From Rhynchopus sp. YZ270_cl-10 (lineage: Eukaryota > Euglenozoa > Diplonemea > Diplonemida > Diplonemidae): a stretch of DNA of 64,000 nt. The DNA is taken from assembly GCA_964035575.1 (NCBI GenBank), contig OZ037919.1:868001-932000 (forward strand). Reading direction: 5' to 3'. Made by a program: the position numbers and the translations under genes. The notes under the pieces are model-generated. The model did not search any database and was not told the DNA's origin. It was given only the letters and a program-made list of their open reading frames with translations. Below, piece by piece: positions 33,901 through 40,529 of this stretch (position 1 is its first letter; each line of letters begins with the position of its first letter).

Positions 33901-34997
33901 ACCACAAGCACGCCAACGGACATGAAGTGTGTGCTTTCTACACCTCCATCACAACATTTGCGAACCCAAACCTGCAGAACGGCACTGGTGGTGTTTTGAT
34001 GGAACGTAAGGTGACCGTACCACCAACACCCACTCCATGTGACCCAACACCTCTGCCTGCTGTGGACGGCTGGATTGAGTATCCTTGTGTGGACCACGTG
34101 AAGGATGTGCCTTACTCACAGCAAGACCTGATCAACGGTGCTGGTGTTGCCTTGTACGATGCTGCTGGCCCTCTGCCGTACTGCCAGGGTATTTGCTTGT
34201 CTGATGCTGAGTGTGTCGGATTCCACCACCACAAGCATGCCAACGGACATGAAGTGTGTGCTTTCTACACCTCCATCACAACATTTGTGAACCCAAACCT
34301 GCAGAACGGCACTGGTGGTGTTCTGATGGAACGTGAGGTGACCGCACCACCAACACCGACTGCGTGTGACCCAACACCTCTGCCTGCTGTGGACGGCTGG
34401 ATTGAGTACCCCTGTGTGGACCACGTGAAGGATGTGCCTTACTCACAGCAAGACCTGATCAACGGTGCCGGTGTTGCCTTGTACGATGCTGCCGGCCCTC
34501 TGCCGTACTGCCAGGGTATTTGCTTGTCTGATGCTGAGTGTGTCGGATTCCACCACCACAAGCACGCCAACGGACATGAAGTGTGTGCTTTCTACACGAA
34601 CGCAACGACATTTTTGAACCCGAACCTGCAGAACGGCACTGGTGGTGTTTTGATGGAACGTGAGGTGACCGCACCACCAACACCGACTGCGTGTGACCCA
34701 ACACCTCTGCCTGCTGTGGACGGCTGGATTGAGTACCCCTGTGTGGACCACGTGAAGGACGTGCCCTACTCAATGACGGACCTTGTCGATGGAGGTGGGA
34801 ACCTTCTGTATGGTGCTGCAGGGCCGCTGCAGTACTGCCAGGACAAGTGTCTTGTGGACTCTGCCTGCGTCGGCTTCCACTACCACAAGCAGGCCACCTC
34901 GCACGAAGTGTGCGGTTTCTACACTCTTGCCACAACATTTGTGAACCCGAACCTGCAGAACGGCACTGGTGGTGTTTTGATGGAACGTGACATGTGA
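21996..34997 (+). CDS. Giant secreted mosaic protein 2 (4,333 aa)
   Basis: Same architecture as the product of 5258-18178. Signal peptide (MLSILACLSLATVDC); PSI-like Cys-rich segment with GCTW (~20-90); family region with DPDRILTPAF, FISLQALA and SYNPFGRFATD; nuclease-like block WLHRVGHSLAGR...NLMLGT.HTNSHM at ~564-596; charged linker (~690-712); beta-rich region; amphipathic helix; HYR-like modules; eight PAN/apple-like repeats. The first ~1,130 residues differ from giant 1 by many substitutions and small indels (26 residues longer overall), with short high-identity patches such as the block around 24970-25080. From 25404 the DNA is identical to giant 1 for 7.65 kb. Two full-length open copies argue that both are functional. 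No function can be assigned; a cell-surface or extracellular role is inference from the signal peptide and modules. Confidence 0.85.
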   Translation: MLSILACLSLATVDCFNRDLPQDGCPSYTTLADCEVEKTKDSGVLGCTWSVIEGKCKHVCSFSTRYYRLANANIHFKKTKCYEQPSTIGMCVHPDSMNLGSVEQNTVLLKEKTVDDYVKSISKLAEKRTVPSDTMYDKDGVAKLSNMKALNVKIAPLGRVEISIPNPIDGDALHLGTTSLAITRKGDIITASKISQTAIAINFPGNLKTFSLVKYKDGLNIKFQAAEQDRESTRKLLVKYSSPGAAGKPVGKSVTVEMHAPMYYDFRQMITTDEPDRILTPAFKTVSNKNIYFKTENTLISLQALAKATELLDSGEDASMGLSDANVLEIERLSTSTSPPLQFWEEDGMFDIPFIGSLPINGGKTYTLEASTADYNTAVEEFTSEVRERSVSGSYNPFGRFATDAEIRVRFKIGEEEQEEVLAKIHKNTDRLEKGKQLVRYVRTVEEMGPGWVCVFSAAAFDIYQKPGGTDRYKVPPFNDREERDPIDFSLQTCKAPSDTVESRVKLGAGTETPESVRESYARRLGVGLNGKNGASRLSTSNVMGGKSAKDVAEACIKTKPLKQRYEWLHRVGHSLAGRPADNAKNLMLGTYHTNSHMITFETLLSQRYKDYVGEQRILRTSVTEGDKLFAPKTLEYTIYSSANAKPVDYIAQHTFDLMGTLRPAVLLNVFVYNYFLYAYEPLAEPPMMPQTRTSDADPPSPDAKRWKGDTSSRAAAVLSTDTLLQAALGLKSLTPLSAVARADFAAEYATMALLFLDMDATFAVPAVEAYTGAAVATLATGDVALTMHALVVPGDEHYFAVFRAQGTESLLPVLPGLTFSEQRLLVMRDAEGTTEVYMSCTAGLGDAFAFVPGLAAQVGSQFLSAVDMTSPVAGWYSLEGLNFDAYLRFRAPVPLASSLTLFSAGGVTLLLENMWVGVGVFTAGTTKDVSPSFTAQGILRWGTAQEDEVSLGVNGVVNGKGGGSFGVQVGHWVHPFGIDVTVTKAEMAFDLPFTEAEMQVSLDLCNIELAGAYSTTEGVALRGEATCDMQLADVGAWFGEQVNTATGLDIPAEMPDMTITSLGMSVCTSPDGHVFASGASCASGVHLWGTAVTPGGAAVAVRASMDRSRFSFAATVTDFAVTDTIVLKSAHLEFSLGGGVPAVVQLSASLALSSVSLWVEGEYEAGSVFLQAGISDVTLEDIVALGAELTGGSVFTVPSDMPDLTLTTLELSVCTFEADARCTKGVTVHGAATLEGVAVDLVITITPEEISFVGTAADVAIGELTVDTLALSVTFPRGGGAGSVALTAAGALQVTDTVGLTLEGAYSKADGYSLTGGVDGAVKVRDLVGALYAPARGGSGADTPTLSNLQATLTKTTSPATFSVSASGEVTHMTLAGMYAAVTGDTFPDVFPGLGDLGLSGAVVSVAIEDGGVAVSVATTTPMSVPLFGGEATLSLEGARNNRGEVSAVGALTWEADSEDSNFAMRSPEGKGLSISAGYLGGGVGVQASLPLMICIHDCSKPQAEKQIVYIIGELGIEMSGQDVMLAGSLEMQGKLTKLFGVPILHVADVLVAIKVELRTRRVDEVKLAGKLELGTMDNCAVATSTRCIRAEGRLEIYTSAPQNNLVELKINSLTLGNMWDVAGDWITVLQSIPMPSILRDLGIQYLEKPGLVCPDQNNEDCFALLRYKASEGLTIKGQLNFWFGMKFGLDLRVGPSEFFLRATLQDMTLFGLFEIKDVLLEITDAPSFKLKGALSVKMLPMSASLDATVNSEGIEFHTEVSFFNFIKPKVDVSISFVRNDFSIAIHDFSVGVVNINDIVVKSNDAVGFVLKADVSFMYFLSLSVDVAINDHEASFTATVKTPVMNVGCTAVSQTGSDSFSLSFSFEFVLFENLAKAAKAVGKAIVAVGKAIGKAFAAVGNFIGGLFGKKEVYDTPAQRAACNQRRINEQSLYSILHYFTAEALGDQDLDPEYLLDQMESHRMHTRYINLAAYQHTSDYAQLRHNHYNLNSYFVLQGGNFPASFCHGVTVDTIYGCQVEQDDGKDDNDWLVLTSPQGANPNNMNWMDCVAADATRYKGMYDAAKAMVDDKRRMQQSVLDAQGKSGDLVALGESADPDTSQFVPKHVPKWFNTTMGHSTAGAAYRDASVQAIINSFGPAESLGLQAEVRTLTDQGELLGEMVSVAGVLDLNHWEDLEGTLLAAEQAITEKMWDVVHKGKAVLQELKDSLPAHHTTLIATVETIVTDTAAELDTIVAEAAAETPPQAVTVGVDGNKVSILTAGSPDELSGAASVATMVAATEAKLVIAHDVVRCGPVAKTHTVEEVPAFAVSGRPPCGSLYLKVVWTVSDTCGQTAWVDQFVVVGPAYTDATGWVSTPPARVDFTMAGFADVAATAPEAHSHLAVGTYRKTLAHRVWMEESAAALVAGTCEWRYTRTWFAAVTTAEGGFCRTPTQLRYTQEVVVANDLSWFTPTVAVPSITLLYDHRTTPAAQFTAPPLLTAVQPTYTAAQASKGLRYTYDLSHTDVLDDPVVGPVTRTWVVSAAQCGVSGLGPLTLTQRLTIVFPEPELGPAVPQTFGCGETQVHTKPHVTSKVDVCGPVTVRIVGTAATSNPDPLVPSLCGSRYETVSWQAFHRAACGGVGSSVVSQLVTVVPQFAHTPTADVTVHTTSALAPASTGGAAVQGGACATPLAVTYADTASADDGACGQWTVRREWTLAPTGVPTPPGCVPLTHIQHIHVEDLEAPVWTHTPDAAVVVPFFENWRAAHPVPRAVETPHADMVALGIGVSHPTYLTSEDAVVRPWMDAVVEGTCRERGLATLHRTWTAGDRCGNEATFTQEVMLQHPPAALTSTQVWDAGAGLLAYAAGVDQLPSVCDAGKLVSTAGAYDALDGLQQAEEPACDVWDAHGCRRLSAHMGADVVAVHQVRPEFATFPPDATTYTNSTLDAYDVAGGLGYPTGEAYCATPFHIWHRDEAPVLVACGVWTINRVWKVQPHYQDCGTGDDYPASLTRERVQVITVHDVFAPQFASTPAAEVAVAFLNDYGPSVAGVPTVVDVATHADMAALNLTSYRINLTFADTVAFSAAGAAGCTDGLAVVERTWTTEDRCGSADSWRQTIRIEHPRRGGGAGGADEESTGVMGHASGFKVFSVGDVAAVDVAAGNGAVGTQGDVVLRRSVFGPATAARPEHAATLADNATEQCGAAVVDLTDVVDELAEFSDSLLMLPANLCTGPKLVECVRPELTTSCSVVANTTAPLAEAVVDAADNLTLVGEGQVYNFFTIDLDTWLVKQEVEQRSWWDGKPWWEHGVGKDTPVQKPFMRVRAGGFVFVNVVYEGMSGDEDTLRDTLFEGESLGPDFVLFNMKQLCSSNSRHADCHHHSWHTYPWHHLAWGQLRHTFASLQYGHHSNRLNLVNVSLPGTLLTQDSYVSVSVLDSEVFGQVVSAGARLELATTRFHCNLFVANAVCDAAHTCPPPTSAPTAAPVPVPTPTCDPTPLPAVDGWIEYPCVDHVKDVPYSQQDLINGAGVALYDAAGPLPYCQGICLSDAECVGFHHHKHANGHEVCAFYTSITTFANPNLQNGTGGVLMEREVTVPPTPTPCDPTPLPAVDGWIEYPCVDHVKDVPYSQQDLINGAGVALYDAAGPLPYCQGICLSDAECVGFHHHKHANGHEVCAFYTSITTFVNPNLQNGTGGVLMEREVTAPPTPTPCDPTPLPAVDGWIEYPCVDHVKDVPYSQQDLINGAGVALYDAAGPLPYCQGICLSDAECVGFHHHKHANGHEVCAFYTSITTFVNPNLQNGTGGVLMEREVTAPPTPTACDPTPLPAVDGWIEYPCVDHVKDVPYSQQDLINGAGVALYDAAGPLPYCQGICLSDAECVGFHHHKHANGHEVCAFYTSSTTFANPNLQNGTGGVLMEREVTVPPTPTPCDPTPLPAVDGWIEYPCVDHVKDVPYSQQDLINGAGVALYDAAGPLPYCQGICLSDAECVGFHHHKHANGHEVCAFYTSITTFANPNLQNGTGGVLMERKVTVPPTPTPCDPTPLPAVDGWIEYPCVDHVKDVPYSQQDLINGAGVALYDAAGPLPYCQGICLSDAECVGFHHHKHANGHEVCAFYTSITTFVNPNLQNGTGGVLMEREVTAPPTPTACDPTPLPAVDGWIEYPCVDHVKDVPYSQQDLINGAGVALYDAAGPLPYCQGICLSDAECVGFHHHKHANGHEVCAFYTNATTFLNPNLQNGTGGVLMEREVTAPPTPTACDPTPLPAVDGWIEYPCVDHVKDVPYSMTDLVDGGGNLLYGAAGPLQYCQDKCLVDSACVGFHYHKQATSHEVCGFYTLATTFVNPNLQNGTGGVLMERDM
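32403..34994 (+). repeat. Eight tandem 327-bp units coding for PAN/apple-like domains (giant 2)
   Basis: Same unit and count as in giant 1. The order of unit variants differs after unit 2. The linkers read VPPTPTP, APPTPTP, APPTPTA, VPPTPTP, VPPTPTP (with MERKV), APPTPTA, APPTPTA, then the divergent cap. The first sequence difference between the giants after the identical stretch falls here (33054 versus 16235), which shows unit-level shuffling or conversion. Confidence 0.9.
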
Positions 34998-35100
34998 TGG
35001 ATGCAGAATACGAGACACACTCGGCACCTTGCGACCCTTTGAATATGATTCAAAAGACGTGTTCCGAGTGTCGTTCAGCGTTCTATGTTGACCCCCACTA

Positions 35101-35136
35101 GGTGATGAAGCACTCGAGACTTATGTTCATCTTGCC
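35101..35136 (+). repeat. Intergenic hairpin motif (giant 2 3' flank)
   Basis: The duplicate of the 18280 motif: GGTGATGAAGCACTCGAG stem followed by TTCATCTTGCC, about 100 bp after the stop codon. Confidence 0.5.
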
Positions 35137-35638
35137 AATTTTACCACAACTTTTATTATGACCCAGATGCTCTTAGCATCGTTATATCAAGTTTTTTTTT
35201 TGTTTAGGTTTTTTCTGGTTCCCCGTCGTGTGTGTCTTTGCCTCTCTGAACTTGACACCCCACACTCTGTTACCTATGACATACGGCGCCTGGAACGGCT
35301 TCGTCTGTCGTTGATGTGTTGACAGAAGTGTTGTTCAGAGGCAAGAGACATGCACTCCCACCCATTTCCCTCAACCCCGCTTTGTTGCATATTTTCACAT
35401 TTTATATGGTCCAGGGACACAGCTACGCATCTCTGTGAGCGACCTCAGAGCATGCAATGCTTGAGGCTTCGTTTCACCTCCAAGTTTTCTTTCTTGTTTG
35501 TGCTAGCGATTGTTGTTCCTGAGACCTTGTTATCACGATATCAAAGCTGTTTCTTTTTTCTTGTGGAAGTGGTTGATAATTTTGTGCAAAGCACCATTTT
35601 CTTTAGGAGGTGTGGGCACATTCATGTCAGCAATTTCC

Positions 35639-35643
35639 TTTCC
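35639..35643. other. Empty target site (TTTCC) of the element present in the other copy
   Basis: The flanks AATTTCC and CCCTTTTTT around a single TTTCC correspond to both sides of the 865-bp element at 18828, which there is bordered by two TTTCC copies. Confidence 0.85.
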
Positions 35644-36289
35644 CCCCTTTTTTGTTTTCTTATTCTTTTTCTTTTTCTTTCCCCCACCAATTTTTTTTGA
35701 AAATTTTGCGCGCGTGCGAGGTATTCTACACGTTGCAAACCCTTTTCCCCCGTTGCCTGTTCCCCCTACCCGCCCCTCTACACAAAAACGCCCTGCCACC
35801 CATGACATTGCCCAAAGGTGTGCTGCAACAGTTTTGTTGCAATTCAACAAGCTGCCTCGGAAAGGGCTTCTATGCGTGGCAGGGGTGTGGAGTGGTGTGG
35901 GCGGCGAAGACACATGCCCCTTCTCTTACCCACCCACCCCCTTCTTCCCTTCCCTTCTTCCCTTTTCTCCCCTTCCAGCCTGCATACCCAAGAGCTGCAG
36001 GGGTTTCCCCCGTTGTTTTCTTTGGATATATGTCACTATAGACATAAAAAGAAGTGCTGAAATACAGAACCAAAAAAGTGTACTTTTTGTTCCTTCGAAG
36101 GTTCGAAGCCTGCGCCTGTGGAGGTGAGAGAGGTGTTTGGCAGAATGTTCGGGTTTTTTTTCTAATGTTTTGAAAGACATGTGTGCGACGGAGAACAGCA
36201 CATCATCCAAAGTTGTTTTTGTTTTCAAGGTGACCCAGGTCTGTGATGTTTAGGATCATCGGCTTACCAACCTATTTCTTTTGTTGGTG

Positions 36290-36328
36290 GGGTGCCTAAG
36301 CAAGAGTGGCTTAAGTTCATCTTATAAA
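36290..36328 (+). repeat. Intergenic hairpin motif
   Basis: Duplicate of the 20320 copy: CCTAAGC / GCTTAAG stem and TTCATCTTATAAAC. Confidence 0.55.
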
Positions 36329-36539
36329 CCTTTTTTCTTCGGCTGTGGTCGAATTATTTGGTTTTCCCCCCCACCCCATTTTTTGTCGTTGGTCCCCTTG
36401 TGATCGATGGAAGGAAAAAAAGCTCAACTTTTTTTTTTGACTATTTTCTTGTTTTTTTGCCACCCAGCATTGATGTGTGTTGTGCATGAGAAGCGCATGC
36501 ATCTTGAAGTTCCCTCCACAACCCACCTTTTGTTTTAAA

Positions 36540-36630
36540 CAAGGTACACTGTCACGAGAGGGCGTTGTATTTCAACTCTACCTTTTTTATTGGTGACTAA
36601 GCACGAGAGGCTTAGGGTCATCTTATAACC
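36540..36630 (+). repeat. Composite intergenic motif (two hairpins)
   Basis: AAGGTACACTGTCACGAGAG...TTGTATTTCAA, then GGTGACTAAGCACGAGAGGC...TCATCTTATAA. The same two-part order occurs at 20576-20749 and 58249-58341. Confidence 0.6.
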
Positions 36631-37309
36631 TATTCTTCTTTTCTTGTGCAAAATAACTCAAAGGATGTGAATATGCCCATCACGAGGCATTGAACCTTTC
36701 GAATATTTTGCCACTTTTAGAAAAATATGTTTTTCTTCTTTTTTATAAGACATGTGTGCATTTCTAGTGAAATTTTTCAGTATCCACGAGTCGTTTTTTC
36801 CCTCCCGTGCTCCCCATCTCTCGCACATACATTACATCTTCATCAGGAAAATTGTCAATTTTTCGTTCATTATTGTGAACAGCGTTTGGTGTTTGTCAAA
36901 AAAAAAAAAGTGTGACTGAGTGTGGGGATGCGTTCAAGAATTAAACTCTTCCCCCCAAACCCCCTTTCATCTCTAGTTTTCTTTATCCAAACGTCGAGTG
37001 GACGCGTAATAATTTCTTATTTTACTGCAGATCAATAGTGTTATTCCACCACAACCATGCCCAGCTTTATTCGCACCTACCTTCAACGTTAGCTATCGGT
37101 CAATGACTGAACACTGTGCAAACGTAAAATGGAAGTAGAATGCAGAAGAAAGCCAGGTGAAGGGTTTATTTTATATTTTCTTTTCATTTTTTTTTTTTTC
37201 CTCTTTTCTTTTTGAAAGTAGCTGACAAGAAGGCTCTTATCCATCCCCCCTGCTGTGTCCATTTTGCCTCTGAAATCAATCACCCCTGCCAACCTCATCC
37301 TGCCACACC

Positions 37310-37696
37310 ATGACATACCCAATTGGCGTATTTTCATTTTTTGCAGCTCTTTTCGTTGCAAACCCAGCTACCGCCAAGGAAAGGGTTTTCTGTGCTGTGC
37401 AGCAAACTTCTTCTTGTTCAGAGTGCAAACGAGCACACACCCAACCACCTGCTCCACCCCCTTCCCCTTCGCCTCCCACCCTCCCATGCAACCCTTTTTG
37501 CAAAACCAAATTCCTTCGAAACAAAGCGACACCCCTCAGTACCATTTTCTCTTCTTCCACTGAATTCTTCATTCAACCCAATGGGTTTTGTGAAGAGAAA
37601 ACCGACGCAGGAGCCTTTTATCGGAAACTTTTTTATTCTCCGCCAGCACACAAAAAACACTTGACAGAAAAAAACATTTTCTTCAAACCCACCTGA
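37310..37696 (+). CDS. Possible short secreted ORF (duplicate)
   Basis: Copy of the 21156 ORF: identical signal peptide and Cys motif, different Pro/Ser-rich tail running to 37696. The differing tails suggest selection is not holding the 3' part. Reported because the signal peptide is strong; a remnant is equally likely. Confidence 0.25.
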   Translation: MTYPIGVFSFFAALFVANPATAKERVFCAVQQTSSCSECKRAHTQPPAPPPSPSPPTLPCNPFCKTKFLRNKATPLSTIFSSSTEFFIQPNGFCEEKTDAGAFYRKLFYSPPAHKKHLTEKNIFFKPT

Positions 37697-38358
37697 ATCC
37701 GGGGTGAGTTTGGGGGCGTTTGGGAGTGGGTGCTACTTTTTTGCTGATGTCCCAGTGTGGGGGCAGGTGCGCGGGAGGTTACCTTACTCGAGACATATCG
37801 CCGCCCACCACGTGCTTTCAACTTCTGCTGTTCGGTCGTTTCCTACAAATTTTACACTAGTTTTTCCATTTACCTGTTGCAGAGTCCTGACCATTCCATT
37901 GGTGGCGACACCAAACAAGTCTACTTCTTTGTCCACAAAAGTCCTTTTGACTATGGTTGTCGTCAGCAAGGTTTGAAGCGACGACAGTAACAATTGACAT
38001 CCAAAAAATTTTCATGCTCTTGAAAGTGGATTTTGTCACCTGTCTGCAGATAGTTCCCACAACATGGAGGTAAATCCTGTATAGCTCCGCCTGCACTCGT
38101 ACCCACTCCACCTTCGTTTCTTCTTGCAGCAAGGCGTTCAAAGTGAGCCACTGGTTGGGGTTCCGACCATACATTTAGTCTCAACAACGAGACCCATACC
38201 AGACAAAATATACGTCCACTTGTATTTCTTTTTTATCTTAAAATATATTACATAGCCCAAGGGCTACTCCAACAAGTTTGTAGCTACCACCACGCACACC
38301 CGTCCCACCCCAGTCCAGCCACCCTGGAAGAAAAAAACTCAAAAAAAAAATAGGGTGA
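37460..38358. other. Unique spacer with a possible exon
   Basis: After the duplication block ends, the region holds no long gene. A plausible exon is 37883-37990: after a CCTGTTGCAG acceptor it reads SPDHSIGGDTKQVYFFVHKS... and stops in a basic tail. No upstream exon could be joined to it, so no gene is called. The reverse strand is also open here (37857-38174), with no motif recognised. Confidence 0.4.
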
Positions 38359-38599
38359 GTTTGGGGCAGGCTTTGCGCTAACTTCTGTCCTTTGTCCCGG
38401 GATTTTTGGATATTTTTGTGGTGCGTTTTTTTTTTTGCAAACCGGGGTTTCCTTAAGAAAACCAGAGAATCTCATATTTCATAGTAAGGGTACTTTAGAG
38501 TGTTTTCACACACACATGTGACCCCACCGTGGAGAGCAATCGGCTCGCGCGATCAAAAGAAAGCAGAGAAGAGGGAAAAGAAAAAAAGAAAAAAGTTGG

Positions 38600-38619
38600 G
38601 TACCGTGCGCCTGCGGCAC
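38600..38619 (+). repeat. Conserved 20-mer (variant)
   Basis: GTACCGTGCGCCTGCGGCAC, one base from the consensus of the transposon-borne GC hairpin. Confidence 0.65.
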
Positions 38620-39167
38620 TACCTGTTCCTACCCTCCTTTATGTTTAAACATGATGTACTTATGTACAGTTCATTTTATTTTGAGTACGACTCCACATCC
38701 CCCCTGAGGATGATCTCCCCTCCCTCACGGATAAAGATTGATTAGGACGCCATGGGGCACACCCCCTCCGAGGCCATAACCGTCCTAGGTTTTCTCACTC
38801 TTCTCTGTGGTCACTGAAACCCACAGCCATCACTACGTTACCGATAGCTTCTTCAGTACGTTGGGTTTTCAGACCTGAAAATAACCCTTGTTTACGAGTA
38901 TGGGCTCATGTTTTGTCAAATTTTAAGTCGCTTGGTGTGGCTGAAACCAGCAAATTTCACTGCTAAAGAACTGCTAACAAACTGCTAAATAATACCCTTT
39001 TTTTAGGGGTGGTGTATAAAAACATTTTTTTACCTTGGTTTTTCCACTCCCCCTGTTGGCGCGCCTCCACTCTTGCATACCCATGTGTGACCCCACCGTT
39101 GAACGCAATCGACTCGCTGAGTCAAAAGAACGCACAGAACGGGGCTGGAAAAAATCACGAAAAACGC

Positions 39168-39187
39168 GTACCGTGCGCCTGCGGCGC
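39168..39187 (+). repeat. Conserved 20-mer
   Basis: Exact GTACCGTGCGCCTGCGGCGC inside the innermost nested segment. Confidence 0.7.
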
Positions 39188-39216
39188 CCACAAAGTGAGT
39201 TTTCCCCCTGAGTATG

Positions 39217-39518
39217 CTGTGTATACTGTGTATACTGTGTATACTGTGTATACTGTGTATACTGTGTATACTGTGTATACTGTGTATACTGTGTATACTG
39301 TGTATACTGTGTATACTGTGTATACTGTGTATACTGTGTATACTGTGTATACTGTGTATACTGTGTATACTGTGTATACTGTGTATACTGTGTATACTGT
39401 GTATACTGTGTATACTGTGTATACTGTGTATACTGTGTATACTGTGTATACTGTGTATACTGTGTATACTGTGTATACTGTGTATACTGTGTATACTGTG
39501 TATACTGTGTATACTGTG
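39217..39518. repeat. 9-bp minisatellite (CTGTGTATA)n
   Basis: About 33.5 perfect copies. Because the unit is a multiple of three and lacks stops, it opens long artificial reading frames on both strands; none is called. It lies inside the innermost nested element. Confidence 0.97.
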
Positions 39519-40035
39519 GAAATTGACCAAAAACGAGAACTTGTTCATTTCGGCGAATTGACCCCACCACTGGCCGGACGGATTCCGGAAATGCAAATGC
39601 CGGCGTTAAAAAGCTCACCAACGAAAAAAAAAAATTTTTTTTTCCATCACCCGTGGGGAAAATTTTTTTTATACACCACCCCCCCAAAAATGCATGCTAA
39701 CAAAGTGCTAACAAACTGCTAAATAATACCCTTTTTTTTGGGTTCAGCCACACCATCGCTGCATTTTTGTCCATTTTTCCGTACATCCCCCACCACAATC
39801 CGGGATTGGTTCGGAAATGCAACAAAACGACCTCTTGGCGGGGAAAAGCCACAGGAAATTTATGCACTTTTTGCAAACAGGGGTTTCCTTACTAAAACCA
39901 GAGGAATCTCATCGTTCAGAGTAAGAGTACTTTAGAGTGTTTTTGGACACACATGTGACCCCACCGTGGAGAGCAATCGGCTCGCGCAATCAAAAGAAAG
40001 CAGAAAAAAGGGAAACATAAAAAGACAAAAGTTGG

Positions 40036-40055
40036 GTACCGTGCGCCTGCGGCGC
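40036..40055 (+). repeat. Conserved 20-mer
   Basis: Exact GTACCGTGCGCCTGCGGCGC in the second internal module of hAT-like element A. Confidence 0.7.
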
Positions 40056-40529
40056 TACCTGTTCCCAGTAAAAACACCACAATTTCATCTGAATTTGGGT
40101 TTTCAGACCTGAAAATGCCCCTTGTTTAAGAGTATGGGTTCATATTTTGTGAAAAGTTAAGTCACTAAAAGTTTGTCCATTTTCCCGAATATGCCCCACC
40201 ACAGCGCGGGATTGGCTCGGAAATGCCACAAAACACTGTTTTTTCACCCCCTGACGCACAACTATTTGAGGTGCGTTTTTTTGGTCCCGAAACACGTTTT
40301 TTCAGATTTTTTTCCAAAAGTTAGCGCGAAGCCTGGTTTGGGGTCGTTTGGGGGTATTGTTGTTGATTTTCCCGGATTCATCCTGGACAACGTTTTTCTC
40401 TCCTTTTATAACTCTCTGCTTTTTTCAGCTTTTTTATCACACTTTCATTTGCACTCCACCCCACCCCCCACTCTAGGTCCTCCACATCTCCCCCTCCCCC
40501 TCCCCCCCCTTTTTTGACCCCCCTCCGCA

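Larger units (their letters stand above)
25404..37459. repeat. Segmental duplication block, copy 2
   Basis: Partner of 8585-21305 (offset 16819 through the coding part). It lacks the 865-bp element of copy 1 and instead carries about 285 bp of unmatched sequence near 36735-37020. The 3' flank is otherwise near-identical, including short motifs and homopolymer tracts, so the duplication or conversion event is recent. Confidence 0.9.
39006..39685. mobile_element. Third-level nested inverted-repeat segment
   Basis: Begins GGGGTGGTGTATAAAAA and ends TTTTTATACACCACCCC (17-bp inverted pair). It sits between the two direct repeats of the 38933 element. It carries the conserved 20-mer, a GTGACCCCACCG block and the 9-bp minisatellite. 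A target duplication could not be set with confidence, so it may be an independent insertion or the core of the outer element. Confidence 0.6.
38933..39755. mobile_element. TG...CA inverted-repeat element nested in hAT-like element A
   Basis: The ends are TGGTGTGGCTGAA and TTCAGCCACACCA (perfect 13 bp), bordered by TCGCT on both sides (38928-38932 and 39756-39760). Element B carries the undisturbed target, AAGTCGCTGCATTTTT at about 54437, so the insertion is proven by comparison. The ends match those of the 18828 element. Internally a direct repeat (CTGCTAAATAATACCC) lies next to each terminus. No ORF. Same family options as 18828: integrase-type DNA element or solo LTR. Confidence 0.88.
38367..40335. 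mobile_element. hAT-like non-autonomous element A (8-bp target duplication)
   Basis: The ends are CAGGCTTTGCGCTAACTT and AAGTTAGCGCGAAGCCTG (one mismatch), bordered by GTTTGGGG on both sides (38359-38366 and 40336-40343). It is colinear with element B at 53881 apart from the 823-bp nested insertion. Inside, a ~600-bp module occurs twice, each with the CACATGTGACCCCACCG block and the conserved 20-mer. No transposase frame is present. Eight-bp duplications and CAGG ends fit the hAT superfamily; other 8-bp superfamilies are not excluded. Confidence 0.88.

Noticed and set aside
36090-36125. tRNA-like GGTTCGAAGCC in the second flank
   Set aside because: It arises from a local GGTTCGAAG insertion absent in the other copy; no acceptor or anticodon stems.
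38974-39722. Long ORFs on both strands made of repeated TQY, HSI, YTV or CIL units
   Set aside because: Artefact of a 9-bp stop-free minisatellite inside a mobile element.
37690-40385. Larger inverted-repeat element around hAT-like element A (CCTGAATCCGGG / CCCGGATTCATCC)
   Set aside because: Only 10-12 bp of imperfect inversion and no target duplication; the similarity of GAGTTTGGGG blocks at 37702 and 38357 may be local duplication.
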